Assembly (NCBI RefSeq): GCF_009617875.1
Contig: NZ_BLAV01000001.1
Coordinates: 1,984,001 to 2,048,000, forward strand
Length of the DNA: 64,000 nt
Reading direction: 5' to 3'
Source of the DNA: Prolixibacter sp. NT017
Lineage (GTDB): Bacteria; Bacteroidota; Bacteroidia; Bacteroidales; Prolixibacteraceae
Below the pieces are notes generated by a model that worked only from the letters and a program-made list of their open reading frames with translations, had not been told where the DNA came from and searched no databases. Made by a program: the position numbers and the translations under genes. Position 1 is the first letter of the stretch; every line of letters starts with the position of its first letter. Of the stretch, positions 34,564-44,015 are shown piece by piece.

Positions 34564-35529
34564 TTATCGAATACGAAAATTCGACGCCATCAGGCCAATT
34601 CTAAAAACCGATATTTCGTGATTGAAATAGATGTTGTAATAATCCTGTCCGTAGTAATATTCAGCAAACAATGATATATCATTCAGCAATTTGGGATGAT
34701 AAGCCACCCGAAACGAAAAATCAAATTGCTTTGATAAATCGTACCTCTTTTCCGGTGAACGATTGTCAATGATCCACGTGAAATGCATGTGGTACCTTAA
34801 TTGGCTCTGAGAGAAATAACTATCCGGTTTGCTTTCACGGTAGTCGTTGCCAGAAATCAGGCTTCTAACTGCTCCCAGATAATTCTTCAGTTCGGAGTCG
34901 AAATTGAGCCGGAAGAGACCGTAACCGTCTACCAGTCCTTCGGAATTAAGCAAATGAGTCTCAAATCCAAACTTGAAATATTCCGGGACCAATTGGTTGC
35001 CCCTCGACTGGTCGTCGATCAGTATCCATCCGGCCTTGACAAAATTCGTTGCAAAATTGCCGTTTTCAGTGTTGTAGGTCCCGTCAGAATTATACACTGG
35101 TCCGCTTTGCCCGTTGGAATGATGGCCGAGAGTTAAATACGAAAGCAATTCACCTTTATATACATCGGGGTTCCCCAAATTACGGTATACTGTCATACTG
35201 GGCATATAACTCGGCGTGGTTATCGGATAGGAACGCTCATCCCTCATCCGGATAACTCCTTTGAAAGAAATATCCATTGCCCACTTGCCGTCGTGTGACA
35301 AATTCACCAGGTAGTACGGAGCGATTACCGCTTCGAACAACAGCGAATTCAGGTTTCCAATTCCCTGCTTAAATGTTATATAACTAGGCGAATGGGCCAT
35401 TCCGATATATTCCGACATTAATTTTTGCGGCGATGGCGATTCCTGTGCCAATACTTTTGAATTAGTCAGCATGAACGCGATTCCGATAAAACCGAACGCA
35501 ATCAACCAGCTTTTAAACAGACTTTTCAT
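34564..35529 (-). CDS. Outer-membrane phospholipase A1 (OMPLA)-like protein
   Basis: 321 residues from ATG 35529 (GTG 35532 just before it). A signal peptide ends near KVLAQ. The motif LGHHSNGQSG (about residues 134-143) matches the catalytic HxSNG of OMPLA, where His and Ser form the active site. Alternating beta strands run to the C-terminal Arg-rich end (IGLMASNFRIR), consistent with a 12-stranded barrel. It would hydrolyse phospholipids that reach the outer leaflet. Pairing with a PAP2 phosphatase suggests a lipid turnover operon. A palindrome identical in core to the tetR operator lies 50 nt upstream. Confidence 0.85.
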   Translation of the reverse strand: MKSLFKSWLIAFGFIGIAFMLTNSKVLAQESPSPQKLMSEYIGMAHSPSYITFKQGIGNLNSLLFEAVIAPYYLVNLSHDGKWAMDISFKGVIRMRDERSYPITTPSYMPSMTVYRNLGNPDVYKGELLSYLTLGHHSNGQSGPVYNSDGTYNTENGNFATNFVKAGWILIDDQSRGNQLVPEYFKFGFETHLLNSEGLVDGYGLFRLNFDSELKNYLGAVRSLISGNDYRESKPDSYFSQSQLRYHMHFTWIIDNRSPEKRYDLSKQFDFSFRVAYHPKLLNDISLFAEYYYGQDYYNIYFNHEISVFRIGLMASNFRIR

Positions 35530-35578
35530 CACACAATCTCTTCGTCCTGTTCTGTCTGGAACTTCTTATATTTTAACA

Positions 35579-35596
35579 TTAGTTAATACTAACTAA
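35579..35596 (-). promoter_or_regulatory. Putative TetR-type operator upstream of the phospholipase-PAP2 operon
   Basis: TTAGTTAATACTAACTAA is a 7-bp inverted repeat (TTAGTTA/TAACTAA) with ATAC between. It differs by one base from the core of the palindrome in front of the tetR gene (36605-36622). It sits between the cupin stop and the phospholipase start. Confidence 0.7.
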
Positions 35597-35597
35597 C

Positions 35598-35957
35598 TTA
35601 CATTTCATAAAAAAACCGATTCCGGAAATGCTCCTTCTCTTCTCCCTTCGGTACCTTGATTCCCAGCACCTGGATAGTATCGCCCACGTTGCTGCTGATA
35701 CTATGTACCAGGTGTGCCGGACATTCGACCAACATCCCCTTGGTTCCAATCATTTTGTCTTCGGCTAACCGGATGGTAGGATTTCCTTCTACAACGTAGT
35801 AGAGCATGTCGCATGATAGAATTTTCGGCCCCATGCTTTCGCCTGGCTGTAAATCAAACTGCAGAATTTGCAGCGATTTGTTCTCATATAGATATTGCAA
35901 GTCCACTTCTTTTCCGCTAATGGACCTGAGCCACGGATTTCGATGTACTATTTTCAT
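35598..35957 (-). CDS. Small cupin-domain protein
   Basis: 119 residues forming a single cupin barrel: LQILQFDLQPGESMGPK (motif 1, with few of the usual metal-binding His), CDMLYYVVEGNPTIRL, GMLVECPAHLVHSISSN (motif 2, one His). The reduced set of histidines suggests a sensory or binding role more than an enzyme. It follows the tetR gene by 53 bp on the same strand, so the two are probably co-transcribed. The ligand is not predictable. Confidence 0.8.
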   Translation of the reverse strand: MKIVHRNPWLRSISGKEVDLQYLYENKSLQILQFDLQPGESMGPKILSCDMLYYVVEGNPTIRLAEDKMIGTKGMLVECPAHLVHSISSNVGDTIQVLGIKVPKGEEKEHFRNRFFYEM

Positions 35958-36010
35958 CCCTGTTACTTTTAAACCAATCCATCACTTGGTTAATTCATCC
36001 AATTGTTATT

Positions 36011-36598
36011 TCAACATTCTTTTCTTGAAATGAGCATCAACACGTTTTCCAGAATCTTTGAGCCTTCCTCTATGAGGTTTATTTTTTGCTCAAACAACTG
36101 CCACTTCATCATCATCATCCGCATCGCGCCCATTATCATGATGGTTATTTGTGAAGAAGGCACATCGTCCCGGATTTCTTTCTTCATCTGCCCCTCTTTG
36201 ACGATTTCTTCCAACTTTTCTGCGACCAAAAGCTTGATGTCTCTAATTTTTTCTTTCAGGTAATCTTCGCCATGGTAAATCTCCTCGGAGGAAATAACTG
36301 AAATCAAAGCCGGATTCTTCTGCAGCCGGCTAAACTGAAATTCAAAGGCCTGCCGCAACTTATCAAAGCTCGATAAATCACTTTGCGCAATCCTGGTAAT
36401 GCTTGATTCTGTTGACCCTGAAAAAAAGTCGATGATATTCACCAGGATTTCTTTCTTGTTTTTGTAATGCCGATAAATGGCCGGCTCCGAAATACCAATA
36501 GCGTTCGAAAGGTTTTTGATGGTCAAACCCTGCAGGCCTTTTTCGGCAATCAGCTTGATTCCCGTGTGTATAATCTCCAACTGTCTCTCGGTATACAT
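36011..36598 (-). CDS. TetR-family transcriptional regulator
   Basis: 195 residues. The N-terminal HTH is typical: ERQLEIIHTGIKLIAEKGLQ, then LTIKNLSNAIGISEPAIYRH and YKNKKEILVNI. The remaining ~140 residues are the helical ligand and dimer domain, which is unusually rich in Met near the end (ITIMIMGAMRMMMMKWQL). A 26-bp palindrome immediately before the start codon overlaps its own -7 box, and the same core occurs before the phospholipase-PAP2 genes. This indicates autorepression and control of that operon. The inducer could be a lipid or fatty acid; that is inference from the target genes. Confidence 0.92.
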   Translation of the reverse strand: MYTERQLEIIHTGIKLIAEKGLQGLTIKNLSNAIGISEPAIYRHYKNKKEILVNIIDFFSGSTESSITRIAQSDLSSFDKLRQAFEFQFSRLQKNPALISVISSEEIYHGEDYLKEKIRDIKLLVAEKLEEIVKEGQMKKEIRDDVPSSQITIMIMGAMRMMMMKWQLFEQKINLIEEGSKILENVLMLISRKEC

Positions 36599-36600
36599 GA

Positions 36601-36630
36601 TTTGTTAGTTAATACTCACTAACAAATGTA
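36601..36630 (-). promoter_or_regulatory. tetR promoter and operator
   Basis: Perfect palindrome TTTGTTAGT-N8-ACTAACAAA (36601-36626). On the minus strand the -7 box TACATTTG (36630-36623) overlaps the palindrome, and TATG lies 20 nt upstream in the -33 position. Binding here would block RNA polymerase directly. Confidence 0.75.
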
Positions 36631-36701
36631 CAACACTTCTGAGAACTGAGCATACTCGATTAAATATTTTTATATAAAGTTTACGTTAACTCGCTTTTCG
36701 T

Positions 36702-36731
36702 AAAAAAGAAAGGAGGCTAATTGCCTCCTTT
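36702..36731 (-). terminator. Terminator of the YncE-phosphoesterase gene
   Basis: 9-bp stem AAAGGAGGC (36709-36717) with GCCTCCTTT (36723-36731), followed on the minus strand by CTTTTTTA. Confidence 0.9.
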
Positions 36732-36753
36732 ACACTATATAATATTCTTCACA

Positions 36754-39393
36754 TTAATCGTCATCGTCATTATCCTCCCCGGCCAATTGGGCGGGATAGG
36801 GAACTTTTCCTTTTGCACTGAACCATAAAATGCGATTCAACAGGTCATCATCTCCCCCATCGATATGATCATATTGTGGCTCCATACTGATATTGGCGTA
36901 GTGCAACGCTTTTCCTCTCAGGGAAGAAAGTGCTGCATTCATCTCGTCAAGCGGAATCTGGTTTTTCACCGATTTGTATGGAGTGTAATCGGGCGTTTGA
37001 TCGAAACAGGCATCCATTGTCGGAGCTATGGCATCCTGAATATTCATCGGTGGAAGTCCCAGTATCTGTTCAATGGTTCGAACCATTGCAGGTTGGTTAT
37101 ATGCTGCATGAACTGCTTCATCTTTGTGGGAATACGGACTAATAACCGTTCCTACTGTCCGGTAAGCTGAAATGTGGTCCCAACCAGTCTGACTGTCATC
37201 TTCGGTAACGAAAATAACGGTATTCGACCAGAACCGACTATGACTCAACGCCTCTACAATCTGGCCCAACGCCAGGTCATTGTCCGCAACCATAGCCCTG
37301 GGCGTTGGATATCCGGGACGAGTTCCAGCAGTATGATCGGCCGGAAGTGCCATTACCATCAATTGCGGAAGAGAGTCTCCTTCCATGTTCTCGTACTTCT
37401 TCAAATCTTCAATGAAGGCATCAGCACGCATCACATCCGGTATGGCATGATGGTCATATCCTGGATAGGTTTTGCTCAAAATCGGTTCAACCGGTCCTAC
37501 CGTGGTCTTATTGGTGAAATGGAATGGTTCGCCATTCACAAACTTCTGATATATGTCTTTCCAGCCAAGTGACTTATCGAATTCGGGAACAGCTGCTTCA
37601 CCGTATATCTTTACTGATACTCCGTGTTTCATCGCGTTATCCCAAATAAATCCGGTGGGAGCATAAACTAACGCGTCATATTGAACATGCGGATAGCTCC
37701 GGAACCAGGCCCGCACATTTTTCTCCACATAATCGGTTACAATCGATGCATCCGTCCACTGGTGCCCTTCGGCTGAACATTTTCCGGAAGCCATGTAATT
37801 GTCCATCAGAACAAAATCGTTGACCAGCCGGTGCATATTCGGTGTTATCTTACGTCCGTATATACAGAGTGTCGAATCACCTCTACCCTTCTTTACATCA
37901 CCTAATACCTGATCGTAGGTCCGGTTCTCCTTGATAATATAGAGGACATGCTTAAATACCGATGGTTCTCCAATTCGGTCAGGGACAGGCTTCGGCTCAA
38001 CACCTTTACGGGGCGGTAATTCCGCTAACTTAACTCTTGCCAAATCGTTAACTGCAATTACCGTGTTGGTGTGCTCTGCCAGCTCCTTCTTGTCCGGCAT
38101 AGGAATTACAGAAACCGACGCCAGCATATGGTGCGAATTATACGCCAGCGTTTTCTCTGGTCCCTGCTCCAATCCCACATGAGCTCCCATCGCCTCAATA
38201 TTGGTGACGTACATTTTTTTCTTGTCGGAAATGGTAATTGATGAAGGATAAGCGCCTGTCGGAATAAATCCAACGACTTTGCTCTTCTGATCGATACCAC
38301 GCGCTGATGCATGTTTTCCCAGGTGTACAACTGCTACCGCATTGTCCATACCGTTTGCCACGTACATGTATTTTCCGTTTTTCGATACGGCTATACCTTC
38401 CGGCGAATCGCCCCAATATTTATTGAGGCCGGGCTGCAACCGAACCATAATGCTTTCAGTCACTTTATCGGCAACCGGATCGATAACTGACACGTCATCG
38501 CTGTTGGAATTGGTGACGTAAATATATTTTCCTCTCGGAGCAGCAACAATTTCATTAGGATGAAGGCCGGTAACTATTTCACGTATCAACTGGCCGCTAT
38601 TCGGATCGAACACAGAGATACTTCCTTCGCGCGTTGCTCCGGTATTCAATGTTACTTTTGCTTCTCCCCATGGCACACCGGCCACAACATCCTCGTCTCC
38701 CAGCGGCAATCGGCCTCCCCAGTTGGTCACAAAGAGTTTGCCTTTGGCCTCAGCAATACCATAAGGTGCTACTCCGGTATCTCTTCGCCATATGATGTTT
38801 CCGGTCTCCAGGTCCTGCTTTACCAGTTCGTTATTACCGTCCAGCACGACATACAGGTAGTCTCTTCCGTTTTCTTTCCGAATCAACAGTTCGTTAGGCA
38901 AAGCGGTTTTTGCCGGTGGTAACGGATCATATGAGAAATAGTCTGTAATTCCGGCCTTCCCGTTTTTCCAGCTTGCCCGAATGACATAAGACTTTCCTCC
39001 ACTTGTCGCTGCACTCCAAAATACCTCCAGTGAGTTGCCTGTTTGATGCCAAATAATACCTGAATACGTACTCATGGCCCCGGCTAATTCCGACCGCGAT
39101 TTTATGGGCAATGTATCAACTATTTCATCAGTTTTTGTGTCGATAAAAACCACGCTATACCGTTCTTCAACTGCCAGCCATTTACCATCCGGTGACAGGG
39201 CTGCATCGAGCGCGTGATTTTCCAGACCTTTATCGCCAAAGTAAATCTGCTTTCCGGCTGGCCTGAGTATTCTGTTCCAGGGAAGAACATCGTTACCCGA
39301 CTCATCGACTTTTTTCCCTTGCACCACGGTCTGGCTCCACGCCGGGGCAGCCATCAGGAACAACAGGACTAGCGTTAAATGTATTAGTTTCAT
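36754..39393 (-). CDS. YncE-type beta-propeller fused to alkaline-phosphatase-superfamily phosphoesterase
   Basis: 879 residues with a signal peptide ending APAWSQ. Residues ~40-420 are a YVTN propeller (GKYIYVTNSNSDDVSVIDPV, GKYMYVANGMDNAVAVVHLG). Residues ~480-860 are a phosphoesterase domain of the phospholipase C/acid phosphatase type: VLYIIKENRTYDQVLGD (metal Asn/Thr-Asp region), NYMASGKCSAEGHQW, VFVTEDDSQTGWDHIS with the late metal-binding Asp/His, then SPYSHK. The C terminus is an acidic tail (GEDNDDDD). It would hydrolyse a phosphate ester in the periplasm or at the surface. It neighbours OMPLA and PAP2 genes, but with its own terminator. Confidence 0.9.
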   Translation of the reverse strand: MKLIHLTLVLLFLMAAPAWSQTVVQGKKVDESGNDVLPWNRILRPAGKQIYFGDKGLENHALDAALSPDGKWLAVEERYSVVFIDTKTDEIVDTLPIKSRSELAGAMSTYSGIIWHQTGNSLEVFWSAATSGGKSYVIRASWKNGKAGITDYFSYDPLPPAKTALPNELLIRKENGRDYLYVVLDGNNELVKQDLETGNIIWRRDTGVAPYGIAEAKGKLFVTNWGGRLPLGDEDVVAGVPWGEAKVTLNTGATREGSISVFDPNSGQLIREIVTGLHPNEIVAAPRGKYIYVTNSNSDDVSVIDPVADKVTESIMVRLQPGLNKYWGDSPEGIAVSKNGKYMYVANGMDNAVAVVHLGKHASARGIDQKSKVVGFIPTGAYPSSITISDKKKMYVTNIEAMGAHVGLEQGPEKTLAYNSHHMLASVSVIPMPDKKELAEHTNTVIAVNDLARVKLAELPPRKGVEPKPVPDRIGEPSVFKHVLYIIKENRTYDQVLGDVKKGRGDSTLCIYGRKITPNMHRLVNDFVLMDNYMASGKCSAEGHQWTDASIVTDYVEKNVRAWFRSYPHVQYDALVYAPTGFIWDNAMKHGVSVKIYGEAAVPEFDKSLGWKDIYQKFVNGEPFHFTNKTTVGPVEPILSKTYPGYDHHAIPDVMRADAFIEDLKKYENMEGDSLPQLMVMALPADHTAGTRPGYPTPRAMVADNDLALGQIVEALSHSRFWSNTVIFVTEDDSQTGWDHISAYRTVGTVISPYSHKDEAVHAAYNQPAMVRTIEQILGLPPMNIQDAIAPTMDACFDQTPDYTPYKSVKNQIPLDEMNAALSSLRGKALHYANISMEPQYDHIDGGDDDLLNRILWFSAKGKVPYPAQLAGEDNDDDD

Positions 39394-39494
39394 GACAGGA
39401 ATTTTGATTTTATTAGGAAACTGAATTGTCGACTCTTTGTTCAGGAGTTTCCGATATTATTTGGAATTGACAATCCATATGCAGCAAAGCAAAA

Positions 39495-39532
39495 AGAAAA
39501 AATCCCTACCCGAAAGCATCAGGTAAGGATTT
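39495..39532 (-). terminator. Terminator of the DUF4412 gene
   Basis: Stem AATCCCTACCCGA (39501-39513) with TCAGGTAAGGATT, two mismatches, and TTTTTTCTTTTTG on the minus strand. Confidence 0.75.
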
Positions 39533-39563
39533 TATCATAAAAAAAGTTAAAAATATTACATAA

Positions 39564-40568
39564 TCATTTCTCCTCGTTCTCTTCAGTCTGAGGCATTTTG
39601 AATGACCCCATATTTGTTATCTGGTATTGCGACATCACAAATTTCTTATCTCGGTTTTTGTTCACCTCTGTCACCTTCAAAGATGTACGTTCACCGGTCT
39701 CTTTATCGAGCGAATTACTCTCCATCAGGAATCCCCAGGGCATACCGTTGGCATACATCGACGACTTGAATACCGAGGACATCAAATCACGTGTCTGCAA
39801 CTTTACATCCCGCGAGATCCAGAAGTCGGCTTTATCCATTTCATCTTCATACACGTATTCCTCGCATTTGTATCCTGCAATGGTTTTTGTACGTCCTGTT
39901 TTCTTCAGGTTAGGATTCATTGCAGACATATCTGCCGGCGCTGTCTCCATATCCGAACTGGCATTATATAATGAATCGATGTTCGTCATCAAATCAAGCC
40001 CATACACTATTCCGGTATGTTTTCCGTCCTGATCGGAAAGAATAATGGTAGCTTTATTCTTGTAGTCGAAAATGTATATCCCTTTTCCTTTTGAGTCTTC
40101 CCCCATGTCGCCGCCTTCAAATTCATAAGCAAAGTTATGCCTGCCGGGATTCATAAAAGTGACCAGCGTAGCATCGCTTTCCAAAGATCCGTCCTTTTTA
40201 TATGATTTAACGACCATCGTAGTAGAATACTGAAAATCATACGCTTTCTCTATTGGAACCGGTTCACCTGACATTCCCAGACTCTTCATCACCCGTTGCA
40301 TTCGCTGCTGTTGCCTGGCTTCCCGCGACATCTCCCCTTCTTCGTTGGCAGCACTATCTGTTTTATTTTTTTCCAACGAATCCTCTACCCTATCCAGCCC
40401 TTTGTCAATTTGTTCATCCATTTTATCTTCAGCACGCTGCTCGGCCTTTTCCTGAGTCTTTTTCAAGGCCTTGTTAGCCATTTTTTTTAGAAAGCCCTGT
40501 GCCTGCGTTGGCTGCGAAAAACAAAGGGCTCCGGCAATAACTAAAAGTAAAATCCATGTTTTTTTCAT
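39564..40568 (-). CDS. DUF4412-domain exported protein
   Basis: 334 residues. A signal peptide ends QPTQAQ. Residues ~25-95 are a highly charged helical stretch (KKTQEKAEQRAEDKMDEQID), likely a coiled coil. Residues ~105-330 form the DUF4412 region with KTIAGYKCEEYVYED, the conserved core of this family (G-Y-x-C-x-x-Y), and ADFWISRDVKL. The fold is related to the LolA/LolB-like beta sheet that shields hydrophobic ligands, so a periplasmic carrier role is possible; that is inference. It is monocistronic. Confidence 0.85.
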   Translation of the reverse strand: MKKTWILLLVIAGALCFSQPTQAQGFLKKMANKALKKTQEKAEQRAEDKMDEQIDKGLDRVEDSLEKNKTDSAANEEGEMSREARQQQRMQRVMKSLGMSGEPVPIEKAYDFQYSTTMVVKSYKKDGSLESDATLVTFMNPGRHNFAYEFEGGDMGEDSKGKGIYIFDYKNKATIILSDQDGKHTGIVYGLDLMTNIDSLYNASSDMETAPADMSAMNPNLKKTGRTKTIAGYKCEEYVYEDEMDKADFWISRDVKLQTRDLMSSVFKSSMYANGMPWGFLMESNSLDKETGERTSLKVTEVNKNRDKKFVMSQYQITNMGSFKMPQTEENEEK

Positions 40569-40844
40569 TGCTAAATCTCGATTTAAATTGGTTTATTTTT
40601 TGGTTGAGTGTTAATAAAATTAACACTTGTTTATCTGAAAACCAACAATTAAGATAAATATATAACTATCGTCAATTATTGGGTATACCACAGAAACACT
40701 GAACCTAACGGCGCGCATATGCGACAGAAAACCGGTTAACCAACATGCTTACTGCTCATTATCCGGTAATCAGATATTTATTCATCAAAGCATACGGTCT
40801 GATGAATTGAAAAAGTTACTTTTGTTGGGTAAAATTTTGAGCAT

Positions 40845-41396
40845 ATGAATACGTGGTTCGAGTGTAAAGCAAAATATGTAAAGATTGACGAAAACGGCCG
40901 GGAGAAAAAGGTCAACGAAGCCTATCTTCTGGATGCTGTATCGTTTAGTGAAGCAGAAAGCCGCATTTATAAAGAGCTGGAGACGATGGTGAGTGGTGAA
41001 TTCACGGTTACGAAAATTGCCAAGACCAATATCGCTGAAATTATTCCGTCGGAAGACGGCGACCGATGGTTTAAAGCAAAAGTATCGTTCATTACCATCG
41101 ATGAAGAGAAAGGTAAAGAAAAACGGACTGCACAATACGTTCTGATTTTAGCCAAAACCGTTAGGGATGCCTACGAAAAGGTCGTGGAAAACATGCAGGG
41201 AATGATGGCTGATTTTGAAATCAACGCAGTCAATGAAAGCCCCATCATGGATGTATTCCCCTATTTTGGACAGGAAGAGGAAATCCCGGATAATCTTCGC
41301 CCGCTGAATGACGATGAGCTACTGGCATCTAATAATGAAGCAGATGAAGACCAATCTGACGATCTGGAGCCACTCGAAGATGATGAAGAAGAATAA
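40845..41396 (+). CDS. DUF4494 family protein
   Basis: 183 residues, cytoplasmic (no signal or TM). The start MNTWFECKAKYVKIDENGRE, the central ETMVSGEFTVTKIAKTNIAE and the second half DRWFKAKVSFITIDEEKGKE show two related alpha/beta halves, as expected for DUF4494, a compact family conserved across Bacteroidota. The C-terminal ~35 residues are an acidic, disordered tail (SDDLEPLEDDEEE). The function is unknown; wide conservation suggests a housekeeping role. It has its own terminator, which touches the stop codon of the convergent gene. Confidence 0.88.
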   Translation: MNTWFECKAKYVKIDENGREKKVNEAYLLDAVSFSEAESRIYKELETMVSGEFTVTKIAKTNIAEIIPSEDGDRWFKAKVSFITIDEEKGKEKRTAQYVLILAKTVRDAYEKVVENMQGMMADFEINAVNESPIMDVFPYFGQEEEIPDNLRPLNDDELLASNNEADEDQSDDLEPLEDDEEE

Positions 41397-41422
41397 AAGC
41401 TTGGCTACACAATATTGAGTTC

Positions 41423-41450
41423 AGACTGTCCAGATCGGGCAGTCTTTTTT
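41423..41450 (+). terminator. Terminator of the DUF4494 gene
   Basis: 9-bp stem AGACTGTCC (41423-41431) with GGGCAGTCT (41437-41445), one wobble, then a T run that reaches the stop codon of the convergent PAP2 gene at 41449. Confidence 0.88.
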
Positions 41451-42066
41451 ATGCCCAAACGGGTTGTCCGGCTTTCGCCGAACACTTTTTAAAAGCCCAG
41501 TAAACTACCAGAGAACAACCGATTCCGACAATGGCACCCGCCAATACATCCGAAGGATAATGCACCCCCAGATCCATCCGTGAATAACCAACCAAACCTG
41601 CCCAAACAAACGAAGGAACAATGACGTACCAGCGCGGAAATATCAGGCTGAGAGCCATTGCCATGGCCATAGCATCGGACGTATGGCCCGATGGAAACGA
41701 CGGACTTCCGCCAGCCGACAGTTTTTCAATAAACGGATAACTAATAAAGGGGCGCGGCCGCTGAAATGTATATTTGAGAATATTAACAACAATGGCTGAC
41801 AGGAGCATGCTTCCTGCCATGTACCAACCTTTCTGCTTTAAAATCCGTTTCTTTACCCGGTAGCCCGCCATCAAGATCATCAACGGAATTCCATAAGAAA
41901 CCGGGAAAGCTGCTGCAGAAATAATTTTAAATGGCCAATCCAACGCGGTATTTCGGTTAAGATTGACAACCTTCAATATATCGATATCCGGATTTTGTCC
42001 GAAAGCAGTGGTATATACGAAAACCAAAGCAACCGTAAACAATATGGTCACTGAGTTTCTACTCAT
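41449..42066 (-). CDS. PAP2-family membrane phosphatase, second copy
   Basis: 205 residues. An N-terminal hydrophobic segment ending TTAFGQ could be a signal peptide. PAP2 motifs are complete: KYTFQRPRP, PSFPSGHTSD, YSRMDLGVHYPSDV. It has about five to six TMs. Differences from the 33787 copy (length, N terminus, motif flanks) show they are not recent duplicates. Likely substrates are lipid phosphates or diphosphates; an LpxE- or UppP-like role is possible but not decidable. It is convergent with the DUF4494 gene and divergent from the oxidoreductase. Confidence 0.92.
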   Translation of the reverse strand: MSRNSVTILFTVALVFVYTTAFGQNPDIDILKVVNLNRNTALDWPFKIISAAAFPVSYGIPLMILMAGYRVKKRILKQKGWYMAGSMLLSAIVVNILKYTFQRPRPFISYPFIEKLSAGGSPSFPSGHTSDAMAMAMALSLIFPRWYVIVPSFVWAGLVGYSRMDLGVHYPSDVLAGAIVGIGCSLVVYWAFKKCSAKAGQPVWA

Positions 42067-42369
42067 TTTCTAATTCTTTGAATAACGTAGCTGGCATCCT
42101 CTTTCATAAGTTCTTGCATCATCTGCCTGCGCTACCGGATGATGTTGCCGGTAACGAATCATAATCACATGACAAATTTATGATACTTAAAGTTCCTGAA
42201 TGTTACATCACTCTTAAGCTTTATGCTCCTGTTTAAGTGTAACACTTACGATTACAAACCTTAATTTTAGCAAAACTCTAATACGGTACCACCCGGTCTT
42301 TTACGCGAAACCGATATCATTCAATTTGAAATCTTTATATTTAATGTGCTAAACGAACAACACTAAACC
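42067..42369. other. Divergent promoter region
   Basis: About 300 bp between the PAP2 gene and the plus-strand oxidoreductase. It should hold both promoters; I could not assign convincing -33/-7 pairs. A short GTGTAA/TTACAC-type repeat is present near 42235-42255. Confidence 0.4.
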
Positions 42370-43851
42370 ATGAAAAAATCCAATGATGTTACGCGAAGAA
42401 AATTTATTGGAACGGCTGTCGGATCAGCTGCTGCATTCACAATTGTACCTAGTCATGCTATTTCCGGTCTTGGCCACATCGCGCCCAGCGATAAATTGAA
42501 TATTGCCGGCATAGGTATCGGGGGAAAAGGAAAGGTGAACCTGGAAAACATGGTCGGACAAAACGTTGTAGCCTTGTGCGATGTCGATTGGGATTATGCC
42601 ACTCCGGTTTTCGAAAAGTATCCGAAAGCCAAACGTTTTAAGGATTTCCGAAAAATGCTGGAACAGCAGAAGAATATTGATGCTGTCGTTGTAGCCACGC
42701 CTGACCATACACACGCAATTGCGGCAATGGCAGCGATGAAAGCAGGGAAACACGTCTATGTGCAAAAACCGTTGACGCATTCCGTCAGCGAGTCTCGTTT
42801 ACTAACAGAAACGGCCCGGCAAACAGGAGTAGTGACTCAAATGGGAAATGAGGGCCATTCTGATGATACCGTTTACGAAGTGGCTGAGATTATACAAAGT
42901 GGAATTCTGGGAGATATCCGGGAAGCACATGCCTGGACCAACCGCCCTATCTGGCCGCAGGGACTGGAACGCCCCAAACAGGCAGAAAAGATTCCGGAAA
43001 CGCTCGACTGGGATTTATTTATTGGACCGGCAGCTTTTCGTCCCTATCATTCTGAATATACGCCATGGAGTTGGCGTGCCTGGTGGGATTTTGGAACCGG
43101 CGCCCTGGGCGACATGGGCTGTCATATTCTGGATGTACCGTTTTATGCTCTTAAGCTAAAATATCCTGTTGTCGTTGAAGCCAGTTCAACCATTTGTAAT
43201 ACGGAAAGCGCACCGGAAGCGTCGCGGGTTGAGTATACTTTTCCCGCAAGGGAAAACACAGAATACTGCAACTTCCCGGAAGTGAAAGTAACCTGGCACG
43301 ACGGTGGATTAATGCCTCCCCGACCAAAAGAGCTACCTGACGGCAAGCCCATGGGTGGCTGGGGCGGTGGCAATTTGTTCATCGGCTCCAAAGGCAAACT
43401 GGTGTGCGATTATTACGGCCGCGACTGGAAACTGTTATTACCGGGAAATGAGAAACCGATTACAAAGGTTGATCTTCCGCGATACGCTGACGACCCGCTC
43501 GGCGGAGGTAGGCACGAAATGCAATGGGTACGTGCGTGTATGAAAGGCAAAGATGGTGCTGAACTAACATCATCGAATTTTGAATACGCCGGCCCCCTTT
43601 CGGAAATGGTTTTGATGGGGAACCTCGCCATCCGGTTGCAGGCACTCAACCGACCACTTCATTGGGATGGTGATGAAATGAAGTTTACCAATATCTCACC
43701 TGACGATAAATTTAAGATCATCACATCCCATCAGTACAAAAAGATTGACGGACAACCGCAGTTTCACACGGACTGGACGGACGAATTATCAGCTGCTGAA
43801 ATGGCAAATGAATGGGTAAAGCACACTTATCGTAAGGGATGGAAAATTTGA
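42370..43851 (+). CDS. Gfo/Idh/MocA-family oxidoreductase with Tat signal
   Basis: 493 residues. The N terminus has a twin-arginine motif (TRRKFIGTAVGSAAAF), so the folded, cofactor-loaded enzyme is predicted to be exported. The Rossmann domain (~40-170) has GIGIGGKGK, VVALCDVD, VVVATPDHTHA and the catalytic-lysine motif in the form HVYVQKPLTHS. The C-terminal domain includes WAWW-like residues (WSWRAWWDFGTGALGDMGCH), with the histidine typical of the active site. Such Bacteroidota enzymes oxidise or isomerise sugars or act as glycoside hydrolases by NAD-dependent chemistry (as in GH109). It is separate from, but next to, two other exported sugar genes. Confidence 0.9.
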   Translation: MKKSNDVTRRKFIGTAVGSAAAFTIVPSHAISGLGHIAPSDKLNIAGIGIGGKGKVNLENMVGQNVVALCDVDWDYATPVFEKYPKAKRFKDFRKMLEQQKNIDAVVVATPDHTHAIAAMAAMKAGKHVYVQKPLTHSVSESRLLTETARQTGVVTQMGNEGHSDDTVYEVAEIIQSGILGDIREAHAWTNRPIWPQGLERPKQAEKIPETLDWDLFIGPAAFRPYHSEYTPWSWRAWWDFGTGALGDMGCHILDVPFYALKLKYPVVVEASSTICNTESAPEASRVEYTFPARENTEYCNFPEVKVTWHDGGLMPPRPKELPDGKPMGGWGGGNLFIGSKGKLVCDYYGRDWKLLLPGNEKPITKVDLPRYADDPLGGGRHEMQWVRACMKGKDGAELTSSNFEYAGPLSEMVLMGNLAIRLQALNRPLHWDGDEMKFTNISPDDKFKIITSHQYKKIDGQPQFHTDWTDELSAAEMANEWVKHTYRKGWKI

Positions 43852-44015
43852 ATGAAAAAATATTTCCGTTCAATTTAACACATTAACAGGCAGTTTGGTA
43901 TCGACTCAATGTATTTTGTTAATAAAAAATCACATAAGAAAGCATACTAAGACAATATTGAAGGATAGGTACACGTTTTACCTATGCTTCTACAAATAAT
44001 TCTACCATTTTTTTG

